A stretch of DNA of 64,000 nucleotides from Floccularia luteovirens (taxonomy: Eukaryota; Basidiomycota; Agaricomycetes; Agaricales; Squamanitaceae): assembly GCA_009739215.1 (NCBI GenBank), contig VSJF01000015.1, positions 62,001 to 126,000 of the forward strand. Direction: 5' to 3'. Positions within the stretch are counted from its first letter, which is position 1; each line of letters begins with the position of its first letter. The notes beneath the pieces are model-generated. The model was not told the DNA's origin, ran no database searches, and saw only the letters and a list, made by a program, of their open reading frames with translations. Position numbers and translations under genes: made by a program. Positions 23,712 to 35,179 of the stretch are shown here, one piece after another.

Positions 23712-26700
23712 ATGTCTCCATCAAAGAGAGATCAGCTTATCACAAACATCCTCACTGTTGCAAAGCAGACGCTGGATATTGCCCAAGGCCCACTCAACCT
23801 GGTTCCCGTTCCTGGATTATCCAGTGCAGCCTCAGCATTGTCTGGCTTGATAAATATCATTTTGGTACGTGTATAATAACATATATTTTTTACCACTTTC
23901 AAATGATTTGGTTGGTAAGGTTGCCGAAGGGAATAAAGGGTTACGCGAGGATATAGCGAAGCAGATACAAGCACTCGCATCGATAATCGAGGAGACTGCA
24001 GGCAAGGCGGTGTCCGCTGTGGGAACCGATGATGAAACACGGTCTCGTCTCGTAAATTCACCCAACCTAAGGAAGAGGGTTGCTACTCTCAAGAAGTGAG
24101 TCGTTATGATAGTAAGGATCTGATTTGGTTATAACTTGATATATACAGAGATCTGGAGGATCTGACGAATGAGACAAAAAACCTTGAAACAGGATTTCTT
24201 GGGTTACTTTTGAATAAGAAAAATGCGGATACGTTGACGAAGATCAAGACCGGCATTGACGATGCCACAAGCAAATTTAATGTATGTAATTGATGCTAAC
24301 TGACTGGTCAGCGCTTCGTGCTGACATATGAGGCAGATCCAAGGTGGAATAACATTGGAGATGTTGATAAATGGGGTTGTAGCCGATATCCAGGTTTTAA
24401 ACCTTGTTATGTGCTGCTGGATAGTCATTCTGATGTGGGTTCATAGGAAATGAAACGTATGCAAGTGCAAGAACGTATAGAACGAGAACGTATAGAGCAA
24501 GAACGTGCAGAGCGTGCAGAACAGGAGCGTGCAGAACGAGAGTGTAAGTTGTCTCCCTTTATTTATGAAGGCTTGTTACTCATCGCACCGCTTGCAGTCC
24601 ATGAAAATGAAAAAGCATTAGAAAAATTGCCACATGTCAATGCTGGTTACTCTTCCGCTCACATTCCAACAAAATCGGGAACACTGAAGGGTACACGAAC
24701 CGCATTGCTTCAGGAGATTACTGAATGGTGTCTTCGGTCACCCACAAGTGCTAATGACTCTTTCATATACGTCCTAAGTGGCGGGACCGGCACTGGTAAA
24801 TCTACAATCGCTTTCGAGATAGCCCACAGACTAGAGGACGCCGGGGCACTTGGTGCCTCGTTTTTCTTTGTCCGCGACGCAAGTAGCTTTAATACAACCA
24901 CATATGTATTGGCAACAATCGCCTATCAGTTGGCATGTAACCACACAACCTTATATTCTCATATTGCAAAGGCTGCCCGAGAGTACAGCCGCAAAGGCAA
25001 ACAGGTGGAAAAACTTCAGATGGACCTTGACAATTTGATTATCAAGCCACTGAAGGATGTTGAAGCATCGCACCGTCCAATCACAATTGTTTTCGATGCA
25101 CTCGATGAGTGTACCAAAGCAGCACAGGAGGACGTTATCCGACTCCTTTACCTCTTCATGGAACGGCTCCCAGAAATCCCATTTCCTGTCCGCATATTCG
25201 TCACCACCAGACCAGAGATGAAGATCGAAGCAGCTCTTAACACCGAAGAGCTTCGTAAAGTGTCGAAACCATTTATATTACATGATATACAAAGAAAAAT
25301 CGTTGACAGAGACATCAAACTTTTCCTGGACACAAAACTGAAGTATCTCAGCTGCCGAGAGAAGATATTCGGTAACATCCCCAGCGTTATTGACGGCCTT
25401 ACCAATCTCGCTGCCGGCTTGTTCATATATGCCGACACCGTCATCAAATTTTTGAATAACAATCCATACCATGCAGTTGACGTCCTCAAAGCAATCCTAT
25501 CCGATGATCCAACTGTTGCATCATTCACTCTGAAGAACCTCGATCGACTATATATTGCTGTATTACAAAATACGCTCAGTGATGATAACCTTGACATTCC
25601 GGACATGAAGAAGTACATACAAGTTGTACTTGGCAGTCTTGCTTTACTTCAAGACCAGGTGTCGACATCTGGCCTGAATGATTTGGTTGGTGTTCCAATG
25701 CCATTTATCCAGGATATCTTGGCCCGGCTGGGTTCCGTCATCCTCAAACCAGAAGTGGACGATGTCAATATTCGAATGCTCCATGCAAGCTTCCCACAAT
25801 TCCTAATTGATATCCATCGTTGTACCGACCCCAAGTTCTACATCGACCCTTCAGTTCACCACCGTCGTCTCGCACTGGCCTGTCTAGAGGTGATGAATAC
25901 GAGGAATCCACCAAAAAGGAACATCTGCGAGCTCAACAACCCGACGATAATGAAATCAGACATCCCCGGTCTGCACGACTCTGTCAAGAAACATATCCGA
26001 CCAAGTTTACAGTATTCTTGCGTTCATTGGGCCGCCCATCTATCTCGATGCAACAATCCAGGTCAGGATATCTTGGATGCAGTAATTGAGTTTGTGCGGA
26101 CGAAACTACTAGTATGGGTGGAGGTGCTGAGTTATATGAATCAGCTTGATGCTGCTGTTCCAGCTTTGCTTGCGGTACTTTCATGGTGCGAGGTTGGTAT
26201 TCCATTCATTCGAGTAATATAAGGAAGACTGAAATATTATTCACAGGTTCACATGCAGGAGGACAGGAATGAAATTATCCAATTAATCGATGACATGCAC
26301 CGGCTAGTTCTACAGTGTTACACGCCTATCAATGAATGTCCCGAGCACCTGTATATCTCTGCATTCCCATTCGCCCCATCATGTGTGCTCACCGCCTGCT
26401 ACAACGATTTTGACAAGATACCAATCCATGATCATATTGTTATGAAGTCAATGATGCCCCGACATTCAGCATGGGGTGCTTGTCTCCTCACAATCCCAAT
26501 AAATCCAGAAGATTGTCATGCAATGCTTTCCCCCGATGGGAGTTTGATCGCATCTGGGTCAGAAGATGAGGTGTGTATATGGGATGCTAGTAATGGAATA
26601 TCGAAGAGGATCCTGTTAGGGCATACTGAAACTGTCCACTGTGTTGCATGGGCCCCCGATGGGGAGTCGCTTGCTTCTGGTTCTGCTGACGGGACAATTC

Positions 26701-28170
26701 GCGTCTGGAATGCTACTTCTGGTGGACAGGTACATGTTCAGCGTGTTCAAAGCGGAAAATGCAAGGTGTATGCTATATCGTGGAGTCGGGACGGAACGCA
26801 ACTTGTTACTTGCGCTGATCCAGGAGGAATACAGGTGTGGGACATCGTGGTTGGCACTGGAGTTGAAGCTGAAGGGGGGAATGTCCGTTCCTGCAATAGA
26901 GAAAGTATTGGCGATATCGAAGGACCTGGATCGTGCAGTAGACTGGACAGATGAATGGACACTTCGATTGTGGGACATCGGATGCGAGAATGGCAAGGTT
27001 TTGAAGCAGCTGCCGGTACAACTCACTTCGAGAACAGCTGTGTTTCTACATGGCGACTCACAGGTTGCCTTCTATGGAGGAGACGACGCGATCTACATTT
27101 GGGACTTGGAATCTGGCGAATTCACTCCCAAAGTCAGACTGGAATCCAAGATCGCATATAAAGGCAAAACTTACATCTACGGCATTGCTGTGTCCACATA
27201 TGGAGAAACTCTTGCCTCATCTACTCTTGATAAAATCCACTTCTTTAACACGAAATCTTGGGATTCACTTGGATCCATCAGAGGCTATTTTCATCACACC
27301 GCATCATTCTCTCCCGATGATCGTCGCCTCTTGACGTCACATAACACAACTTGATATGTGGGACACATCTTCCGTGCTTGCACCAAAACCACGAATCACG
27401 ACATCCACTCTATCGTCGTCATCATCACCAATTGTAAAACACGACTCACCCATAGATTTCGTAGCTATCTCATTGGATGGCTCACGAGTAGCGGCTGTGT
27501 CTGATGATGCAGTCAGTATCTGGTCTCTCAAATCTGCATCACTATTATGCATTATCAGGGAAGATATCTTTGGTAACGTTGCCTTCTCCCCTGATGCAAA
27601 GAAGATTGCAGGTCGGTTGAATATGGAAAGACTTGTATATGGGACATCACAACAACTGAACCCGAATTGGTGCGGAACATATCCACTGCAAACGGTTTCA
27701 ATGATAGAATCGCTGTGGTCCTTCCAATGGACTTTGGATTGCGGGTCCCGCATATGATCCTGATACTAATACGACACGAGGATTGGGTATATTCGATGCA
27801 GTGACAGGAGAGCTTGCGAAATATCTGGTGCTCAGCAATTACAAAACAGCTTGGGAAGTAGAGTTTTCGCACGACAATATATTGTTATATTTGAAATGTG
27901 GCGTGGATAAAGCAATTTTCAGATGGAAGGAAGGGGAGAAAGGTCGACCTCGAGCAGCACAAGTGGAAAACAGAGATACAACAGAGGAGGGATTTCCACA
28001 AGGATGCATGGATCATACGCGAGCGGGATGGGAAGAGATTATGTTGGGTACAGGAGAAAGGCCAAAGCAATATTGCGCGGTGGGGCAACTATTATGCTGT
28101 GGGTAAGGCATCAGGCCAGCTAGACATTTTATACATCGAAGATAGTTCTGTAGACTCGACAAAGTTATAG
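23712..28170 (+). CDS. NOD-like receptor: helical N-terminus, coiled coil, NACHT ATPase, WD40 propeller (frame breaks near the 3' end)
   Basis: Starts at 23712 (MSPSKRDQLITN). Residues about 1-190 form an all-helical domain. LVPVPGLSSAASALSG and the following helices resemble the MLKL-like N-terminal bundle often seen on basidiomycete NLRs (inference). A short charged coiled coil (ERIERERIEQERAERAEQ) follows. Next is the NACHT/NTPase in one long exon (24600-26190), with Walker A GGTGTGKST (24780-24806), Walker B IVFDALDE (25084-25108) and FVTTRPE. After an intron at about 26190-26247 come WD40 repeats such as GHTETVHCVAWAPDG...IRVWN. The NACHT part is open. In the propeller the frame changes at the G6 run near 26872-26878, near 27345-27358, near 27610-27630, near 27735-27750 and near 27920-27940, while the protein similarity continues to the C-terminal GNYYAVGKASGQLDILYIE at about 28086-28150. 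Probable role: cytosolic innate-immunity or non-self receptor triggering cell death. As it stands, only a truncated protein could be made. Confidence 0.85.
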
Positions 28171-29062
28171 ATTCATATCTTCTCAAATTACAAAAAATGC
28201 ATCTCAAGTACTAAAAGATTGATCCTTATGATCACAACACACCTCCACCAATCAAAAAATGAAATTTATGCCACAGATGTCAGTCTGGCGTCCGAATACG
28301 ACTTTGGATTCCAGCTTGATCTTGGGAGTACATTTTTGTAAGAAAATACTGTTGTGGCAGCCAATGGTGTTGGGATTGATAAGAGGACAGTATAAACCAA
28401 CTCGGACTCACTTTACGTATGCAACTCATCATCAATTTCCTCAAAGACGTATAACCAGTACCAGGTGAAAAGGTCCTAAAATCAAATCAGCAAAAAATTG
28501 ATAATTGCATGCATATAGAACATTGTGGACCCCGTACCAGCAGATTCACCCCAAATCATCACATGGCTAATGTTGAATCGTTATCACGGGTTGGATTACT
28601 GGACTTGCCTGCTATCATTCCCAAATTAGTGGATATATCTCTGGACCCAGCGTAGAGCTGGCTCTCTATCAGCATTTTTTAATAACTGCGACAATAAACA
28701 AACATTGTACTTATATCAGATTACAAAGTGCGTTGCCTCCAGTTGGTTACAGCCAAGAAACTCATATCGCTACCCCATGTTTGAAGTACTTGGAGATGCT
28801 TACCACAATCCATCACTCAGATCCGAGAATTTCCAAACCTTATCACACAGTGAAGTCGAATAACGAAACATCACTCTCAATATGGCCTAAGCATCATATT
28901 GCCCGCACTTCTTTTTTTATAGGAGCATCAATTGACACTATCCAATCATATCTCTCTTTCAATACTGAGATTAGGATGGTGAATAATAACATATCCTACC
29001 GACACCCATATTTTGAGTATCATCTCAGTTGAATAAGAGCATCGAAATGTCCTAATGCCCTA
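28171..29062. other. Intergenic, nothing clearly recognised
   Basis: Between the NLR end and the TIR element. A short open frame at 28733-29032 shows no family. The last 30 bases may be a very decayed part of the alcohol-oxidase relic that continues right of the element; this is weak. Confidence 0.35.
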
Positions 29063-29706
29063 CTATCACTAGGGGGGAGTTGAACAATTCTAAAATATTC
29101 TCCCATAACTCGAGAACTACTTGGAAACTTGACTCACTTTCAGCTGGTCAAATGATCTCTTACTTCTTCTCTTTACTCCTGTGCCCTTCTCTGAATTTTA
29201 AATGTACTGTGGGTGGTGGAAGGAATATTTCTTAACTACACTCATATTGTGGGTAGAGTTGAACAATTTGTCATACAACGGTCACATCGAAGTTGAGCTG
29301 TCCACCTGCCTAGGTGGAGTTTCATTACTGTCACACACACGATAATTACACCCTTTGTGCAGCACTTTGAGCACTCTGCACAAGATTTTCCAAAAATCGG
29401 GTTAAACAAATGCATGGGCACTATTCTCGTAGAATGTTTCCGCATTTTTTCGGAGGTATAAGCTGTGGATCAAAGAAGAAATCTCCCATATACTGCTTTG
29501 TCACGGCATTTCAAAAAAACACATTTTCACCTCTCACAACTTCCACACCTCAATTTTTGACATTTTAACCTCATAAAGCACTTCATTACCATTATGTCAA
29601 TCCATGTAATTTATTATAGATTTTATTGTTCAGTGTAGAATGGACTAGAGGTAAAAAAGTGAATTGTTCAACCCAATACCCCTGTTCAACTCCCCCCTAG
29701 TGATAG
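29063..29706. mobile_element. Non-autonomous TIR DNA transposon (Tc1/mariner-like, TA target site)
   Basis: Perfect 24-base terminal inverted repeats, starting CTATCACTAGGGGGGAGT, lie at 29063-29086 and 29683-29706. They are flanked by TA on both sides (29061-29062 and 29707-29708), the target duplication typical of Tc1/mariner. A 12-base inner motif, gttgaacaattc, occurs at 29079, again nearly at 29257, and inverted at 29661-29672. The element is 644 bases long. Its only open frame (29242-29445, minus, 67 codons) has no transposase motif, so it would need a transposase in trans. Confidence 0.88.
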
Positions 29707-29708
29707 TA

Positions 29709-29905
29709 ATGCTACCGACACTGTTCGGAACCTGAACGTTGCTGGTAGGTTTCGGACCGGTCCCATCATCAACACTTCTCATAAATATAAACTGTAGGCT
29801 TGCACCTGGAAACGTTGGTGCTGATATGTACCTATGATACAATACTGCCCTGGCAATTTGGGAGGAGGCTGTTTTCAATATCGCCAGGGATCTGGGGTTT
29901 TGGTG
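29709..29905 (+). pseudogene. Relic of an alcohol oxidase (GMC) C-terminus
   Basis: The text VRNLNVA, an intron, then LAPGNVGADMYTYDT and a frameshifted match to FNIARDLGF align with the end of the downstream alcohol oxidase (VQNLKVA, intron, SIAPENVGANTYNTA...IAEDLGI at 33000-33185). Several indels prevent translation. It starts directly at the right edge of the TIR element. Confidence 0.75.
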
Positions 29906-30454
29906 CGTAGATCCCTAAGTATGCCTCTCCTATCCACCAAGATTTTGCACAGCCTGAATAGATTCGTTGTTGCTTTATTACGTATGCCCGAATGTAAGCT
30001 TGTGTGAACTGGTTGATAGTAGATGACAAACGATGATCAGAAGCACAAATTATGAAATCTGATAGCTGCAAACTCTGGTATCATATCTTTAGCCGTCACC
30101 TGGCTGGCTCTCAGGTTGGTTCAATACATTGCTTGCCCTGCAAGGTGCATGTGGGCCGGGTCTTGGGCTTGAGCTTGAAATGTCACGTCAAACAATCTCT
30201 GTGGCAACACTGCCTTGATTTGGTATCCAATAGTATAAATAGAGCACATGTTAACCAACTGCTTGCCATGCGGGGCTAATCACGCTATTGTAAATCAATG
30301 GGGATAGGGATTAGGAGATATCAGAAAAATAACTTACACATATAACCACTGGCTTGCTAGTCATGTTAGTAAGATCAGTCATTTAAATGATATAAAGGTG
30401 GTTCTTCGCTCTAATCTGATCACTTCTTGCCTACAGCGAGTTTTCTCGATTAAA
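29906..30454. other. Upstream region of the alcohol oxidase, no gene recognised
   Basis: About 550 bases with a possible TATA-like tataaa stretch at 30392-30397, some 60 bases before the start codon. Short open frames here have no family signature. Confidence 0.35.
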
Positions 30455-33204
30455 ATGACTTCTCCCCAAAATAATCTCTCTGGCGGTGGAACTTACGATG
30501 TCATATTTGCTGGAGGTCAGAACTTCAACGATATTGGTATTGTGATTAATGTTAACAATACCTATCAGGTGGAGCAGCGGCCTGTGTTGCAGCTGGTCGT
30601 CTTTCTATGACAGATCCATCACTTCAAAATTCTTGTAAGTACAACATTTTGGGTCAGGTTGAGCCTCAATAGTCAATTGTCATAAGTAGATGTTGGAAGT
30701 TGGCCCACATACCCGAGAGCTGGAGAATCATATCCAGCCAGCTCGCTTCCTGGAGAATCTTTTAACACCCACCGGTGCAGTCAACTTCCATTTCGCTAAA
30801 CCCAGTAAGGCTCTTGCAGGACGCTCTGCAATTATCCCAACCGGCCATTGCCTGGGAGGGGGCTCTAGCATCAACTGTCCGTGACTTTCAGGAGTCTCGT
30901 TGCTTTTGGCATTGATTACCCTCTTTCAGTTATGATGTATACCCGCGCTTCGGCCTTCGGATTACGACGACTGGGAAAATAACTTCGGAAATAATGGATG
31001 GGGTTCCAAACACTTGATCCCTCTCTTGAAAAAGGTATGCATACCCGATATATTTTGTTGCAGCAGGCTCAGAAATGCACCCCCTAGGCAGAAACTTATC
31101 AAGAGAAAACCGAGAACGATACTCATGGAACCTCTGGTCCCCTAAAGATTTCTTATGCTCGAGACCAAATCAATTTAGCAGAAAATCTTCTCGAAGTCGC
31201 TAAATTGTATGATAAAGATCGAAAACACATCAGATGATATTAACGACTTCACTTCAGTCAATGGATATTCAGTAAGCTATCAACTTTCCCTATCTGTTGG
31301 CTCTACATATGTTAACGTAATATAGAAATGGCCAAGGTACATTATATACTACACAGATAAGAGGGACATAATTATTAATGTTTCTCACATTCTTGCATTG
31401 CTAGATATGTTGACGCTGAAACCGGACGACGCTCAGATGCAGCTCACCATTACATCTACAACCAAGAAAAGAACGCAAACTTGACGGTCTTAGCTCACCA
31501 ATGCGTTGTGCGCATTATCTTCGAGTAACTTGACTATCATTTTTCTACTTCATATTCTCACAAATATCTGCAGGGGTACTCGTGCGGTTGGGGTGGAATA
31601 TATTGACGATGTGCTTGGACGTAGCAAAGGAAACCCGAAGCCTGTCATTGCATTTGCTTCTCGTTTAGTTGTAGTCTCAGCTGGCACTTTGGGATCGCCT
31701 GGCATTCTGGAAAGGTCTGGAATCGGATCTGCTGGAATTCTGAAAAAGAATGATATCCAAGAGATTGTCGACCTTCCCGGAGTTGGTGAACATTATATGG
31801 GTGATTGGAGAACTTCTTGTTCCTGCATATAATTCTCAACCAGTATTCGTACTGCAGATCATAATGCTGTTTTCCCATCATACTATGCAAGTGAAGATGC
31901 AGACTCGATGGACCAGCTTTTTAGGGGCACCAAAGACTGAACTTCAAAGTTAGTAAATCCGTATATCTTGAGGTCTGTTTGCTAACGTTACTTAATCATC
32001 AAGCATTTATTGACCAATGGCTCGAGAACGGACTCGGGCGAGGATTCATGTCTCACAAGTGAGTCGATTCCTTGATCAAAAAATTTTCACATCGATATAT
32101 CATCATCTCAGCGGACTTGATGCTGGGATCAAGCTACGTCCAACTCAGGAAGAGCTCTCAAAATTGGAACCACCCTTGATACAAAGGTGGAACCAATACT
32201 TTGCTAATGCAACCGATAAACCTTTAGCAATAATGGCTATGATCGCTGCGTAAGTGTTGTCACGAAGTTAGTTCCACCGAAATTTATTTAGATGAACTCA
32301 GTTATGCCGGCAAACATCCGGATACAATCAAAGGAAGGAAAACTTACTGGTATATTGTACTTCTTGGTGGGTAATTACAATTTTTGTTTTCATGGAACTT
32401 AGAGTTTACTATGGGCTCAATAGTTGTACCCAATGTCCACCGGACGAGCGCATATAACCTCGGGTCTTGATCCTTACGGAGCTCTGGACTTCGAGCCCGG
32501 GTTTTTGGATATGTGCGATAACATTGCTTCATTTCCAAAGCAACCCACTATTGATGCGAAGATTTATGAAATAGTTTTACTGACGTCCTTGCATTGAGAT
32601 GGGTATACAAGAAATCACGCGAACTTGGGCGACGCCTAAAGTACTACCGTGGGGATGTCCTGGGGGATCACCCGAAGTTCGCGAAAGACAGTGCTGCTGC
32701 TACCAGTGCGACAGGTCAACCAGTCGCTATAGATGCTCCAGATATTGTGTACTCCGCTGAAGATGATGCAGCCATCGATGAATTCCATAGGCAGAACAGT
32801 AAGTATATTCAATTGCCAGTTCTTGAGATTGAAGATCTACTACCAATTTAATCTTGCAGTTGAAACAACATGGCACTCCTGTAAGTTTTTCTATCAAGTC
32901 GCTGTGTTCTTGTTACTGAAAAAATATAGATTGGGACATGCGCAATGAAACCGCGCGCAGAAGGTGGTGTTGTCGATGAAAGGTTGAATGTTTATGGTGT
33001 TCAGAATCTGAAAGTTGCGGGTAAGATTTGATGTTTGGTAGCCGTCTCTGAAGATAGCTGAAACCCTTATCCAACCATATCTCAGATTGCAGTATCGCTC
33101 CCGAAAATGTCGGCGCAAATACGTACAATACTGCTATAGCGATCGGGGAGAAGGCTGCAGTCATCATTGCAGAAGATTTGGGCATAAAGGGTGTCATAAT
33201 TTAA
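30455..33204 (+). pseudogene. Alcohol (methanol) oxidase, GMC family, frame-broken
   Basis: FAD-dependent basidiomycete alcohol oxidase, normally peroxisomal or secreted, that oxidises short alcohols to aldehydes and releases hydrogen peroxide. Starts MTSPQNNLSGGGTYDVIFAGG at 30455. The first intron splits the FAD motif GGGAAACVAAGRL. It continues with VGPHTRELENHIQPARFL (30690-30745), GHCLGGGSSIN (30846-30878), MMYTRASA, SDYDDWENNFGNNGWGSK, GRRSDAAHHYIYN (31424-31460), SAGTLGSPGILERSGIG (31679-31729), GTCAMKPRAEGG (32933-32975) and GANTYNTAIAIGEKAA (33113-33160), ending at 33204. Lesions: one extra base near 30953 (tcggccttcggatt), a frame change near 31215 (gatcgaaaacacatc), and a frame mismatch at the HSxGTC junction near 32930. 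Gene structure is otherwise typical with many short introns. The family assignment is firm; function is lost. Confidence 0.85.
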
Positions 33205-34004
33205 GGCTCTCCATGATGTATATCCAAAGTTCGACAGCTGTAAAGCTTGAACAGGTCCAAATGCTTGTATTTCATGTAATAGTCCTCAAACATCAATTCA
33301 TAATGAAGAATACCTTGCTGGCTTATTATAGTAATGATCAGTGTTATCATCCTCCCGATCAGATAGAAGCGCTCCATCTCGTTATTCAGAAAGAGATTCA
33401 TCACCGCTGACCATCCTCATATATATCATCCTAATTAATCAGGCCAAGGAACATCTGTTGCGAACTTGCATGCTCTTGATCGGCCAAATGGGTGACTTTT
33501 AGAACCTAATCTTTACTCCATGTCTAGACTGTATTCTAACTTCCAATTCAATTCGAACTATAATTCAAGTCTAGATGAGATTATTGTTATTTGTGTAAAA
33601 GTATGTCTATACATAGTCAATCACACGAATTGTGAATTGGTTTAAACGTGCGCACCTTTTGGGTCATTTACAGTACACACGAAGAGCTTTCAAGTTTCAG
33701 GGCGCTCGGCGCTCCATCGAATTCGGTATCGCAGAGAGAAATGTGTCGTCTTCGTTTCTGTTTCTGTTTCTATGATTTTAACCTTGATATGCATTAGAGA
33801 ACGGACGCGACCACAGTATAAATTTAATAGATTCTTGTTTCAAAGCTATTCTGGGTAAACTTAGCTGGAGCTGGTTGATGAATAGAACTCTTCCGAGCTG
33901 GTCGGCGTCGGTATATACTTGGGTGCACGTCTGAATGCAGTTTGAATTTCCTACGGACGCTCACCGCACCCAGACACGGTCACAGTCAACGTACATCATT
34001 CCGT
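33205..34004. other. Intergenic, nothing recognised
   Basis: AT-rich spacer between the alcohol oxidase and the NLR relic. No open frame has a recognisable family. Confidence 0.4.
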
Positions 34005-34285
34005 GGCCATGATGGGCCGCATTGAAATGGTCCAGTTAACTGATGATATGCACCGGCTAGTTCTACAGTGTTACGCGCCTAACAATGAATGTCCCGAGCA
34101 CCTGTACATCTCTGCAATTCCATTCACACCATCATGTGTACTCACCGCCCACTACGACAATTTCTGCGTGATACCAACCCACGATCATACTGTTAGGCAA
34201 TTATTATGCTGTGGGTAAGGCATCAGGCCATCTAGACATTTTGTACATTGAGGATAGTTCTGTAGACACAGTAAAAAATTCGTAG
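34005..34285 (+). pseudogene. Internally deleted NLR copy
   Basis: 34005-34195 matches the main NLR at about 26250-26440 (DDMHRLVLQCY, NECPEHLYISA, PSCVLTA). It then jumps directly, near 34190-34196, to the NLR 3' end at about 28085-28160 (caattattatgctgtgggtaag, GIEDSS-type end). About 1.64 kb, the whole WD40 propeller, is missing. The NACHT part is also absent. Not expressible as a receptor. Confidence 0.85.
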
Positions 34286-34294
34286 ATCTCTATA

Positions 34295-35050
34295 TTTATA
34301 TACAGCAAAAATTACGATTTCTGTTTGTGGAGAGAATTGGTGGGGGATGCATGGTGGGATCAGTTCGGTGAAAGCGCTGTTTGGAGTGAACGTACCTGTG
34401 AAGGTAGTAACTGTTTGGGCCCCCAAAAAGCCAAAAGCCAAAAGCCAAACCCGTAAAAGCCAAACCCCACACAGCCCACCCAGTCTTAGCCCCAATTCCC
34501 CCACCTCAGTTACAGCCCATGCCCCGATTCTAAAACTCCTAACCACCCCCCCCCCCGTTACCCGTCTCTTCCTCTCCTTTTCACTTTATTTCCCCCTCTT
34601 TTTCTCTTCTTCCCTCTTATCCTCTCTCACAAAGAGCCTCACTTCACCTCGTCTACATCACCCCTTCATTCCAATCACATTCCTTCTCCCCATCCTCATA
34701 ACATACAAAACAATCCATTTATTCTCATCGTAAAAAACACAAATAATACTAATATAATCAAATACCCAGCGAATCTCCTCATGTTTAGGTCACCGCAATC
34801 CCCCTCTTTCCCCACTGGACAACGTAGAGAATACACTAGAAACAATAGCAACAACATAGTCAGTAAAGTAAATGCATGTAATGATCTACATAGGGCCCCG
34901 CCCCATTGATCATAGAATGGATTTTTTTTTTTTAAAAAAAAAAAACTGTTTGGGGTTCGCAACCGATTGGGACCGTTGCCCCGAGAAACGAAAGCTAAGT
35001 ACTTGGGAAAACTTGTGGAAAACTCGCGAGCCTTTGTATATCGGCTACTC
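34295..35050 (+). pseudogene. C-terminal relic of the F-box-like family, split by an insertion
   Basis: 34295-34418 matches 39310-39435 (tgggatcagttcggtgaaag, ctgtttggagtgaac) and 34944-35050 matches 39426-39535 (caaccgattgggacc, cttttgtatatcggcta). Between them lies a 525-base insert with its own ends (listed separately). Only the last part of the family protein remains. Confidence 0.78.
34420..34943 (+). mobile_element. SINE-like or processed retroposon with poly-A tail and target-site duplication
   Basis: The insert interrupts the F-box relic. The same 11 bases, aactgtttggg, stand at 34409-34419 and 34944-34954, as expected for a target-site duplication; the paralog at 39426 has this motif once. 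The insert starts with C5 and AAAAGCC direct repeats, contains a long pyrimidine-rich stretch (34560-34700) and ends in T12 followed by A12 at 34922-34945. No reverse transcriptase is encoded. It could be a SINE or a retroposed transcript; the source is not in this window. Confidence 0.7.
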
Positions 35051-35179
35051 GCAGAAAAGTCTATGCAGTAATATTTCAATTCTTAGAGGCTTATTTTTGC
35101 TTCAACTTATTCGAGTAGAACATTATCGATTTATCACTTGGTGGCATCAGTAATACGTAACCTTCGGAAGTAGGCAATA

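Noticed and set aside
29242..29445. 67-codon minus-strand frame inside the TIR element as a possible transposase
   Set aside because: Too short and without DDE/D or helix-turn-helix residues.
34347..34733. Plus-strand open frame of 128 codons (Pro/Ser/Leu-rich)
   Set aside because: It crosses the left border of the retroposon, starting in the F-box relic and ending in pyrimidine-rich insert sequence, so it is a chimeric chance frame.
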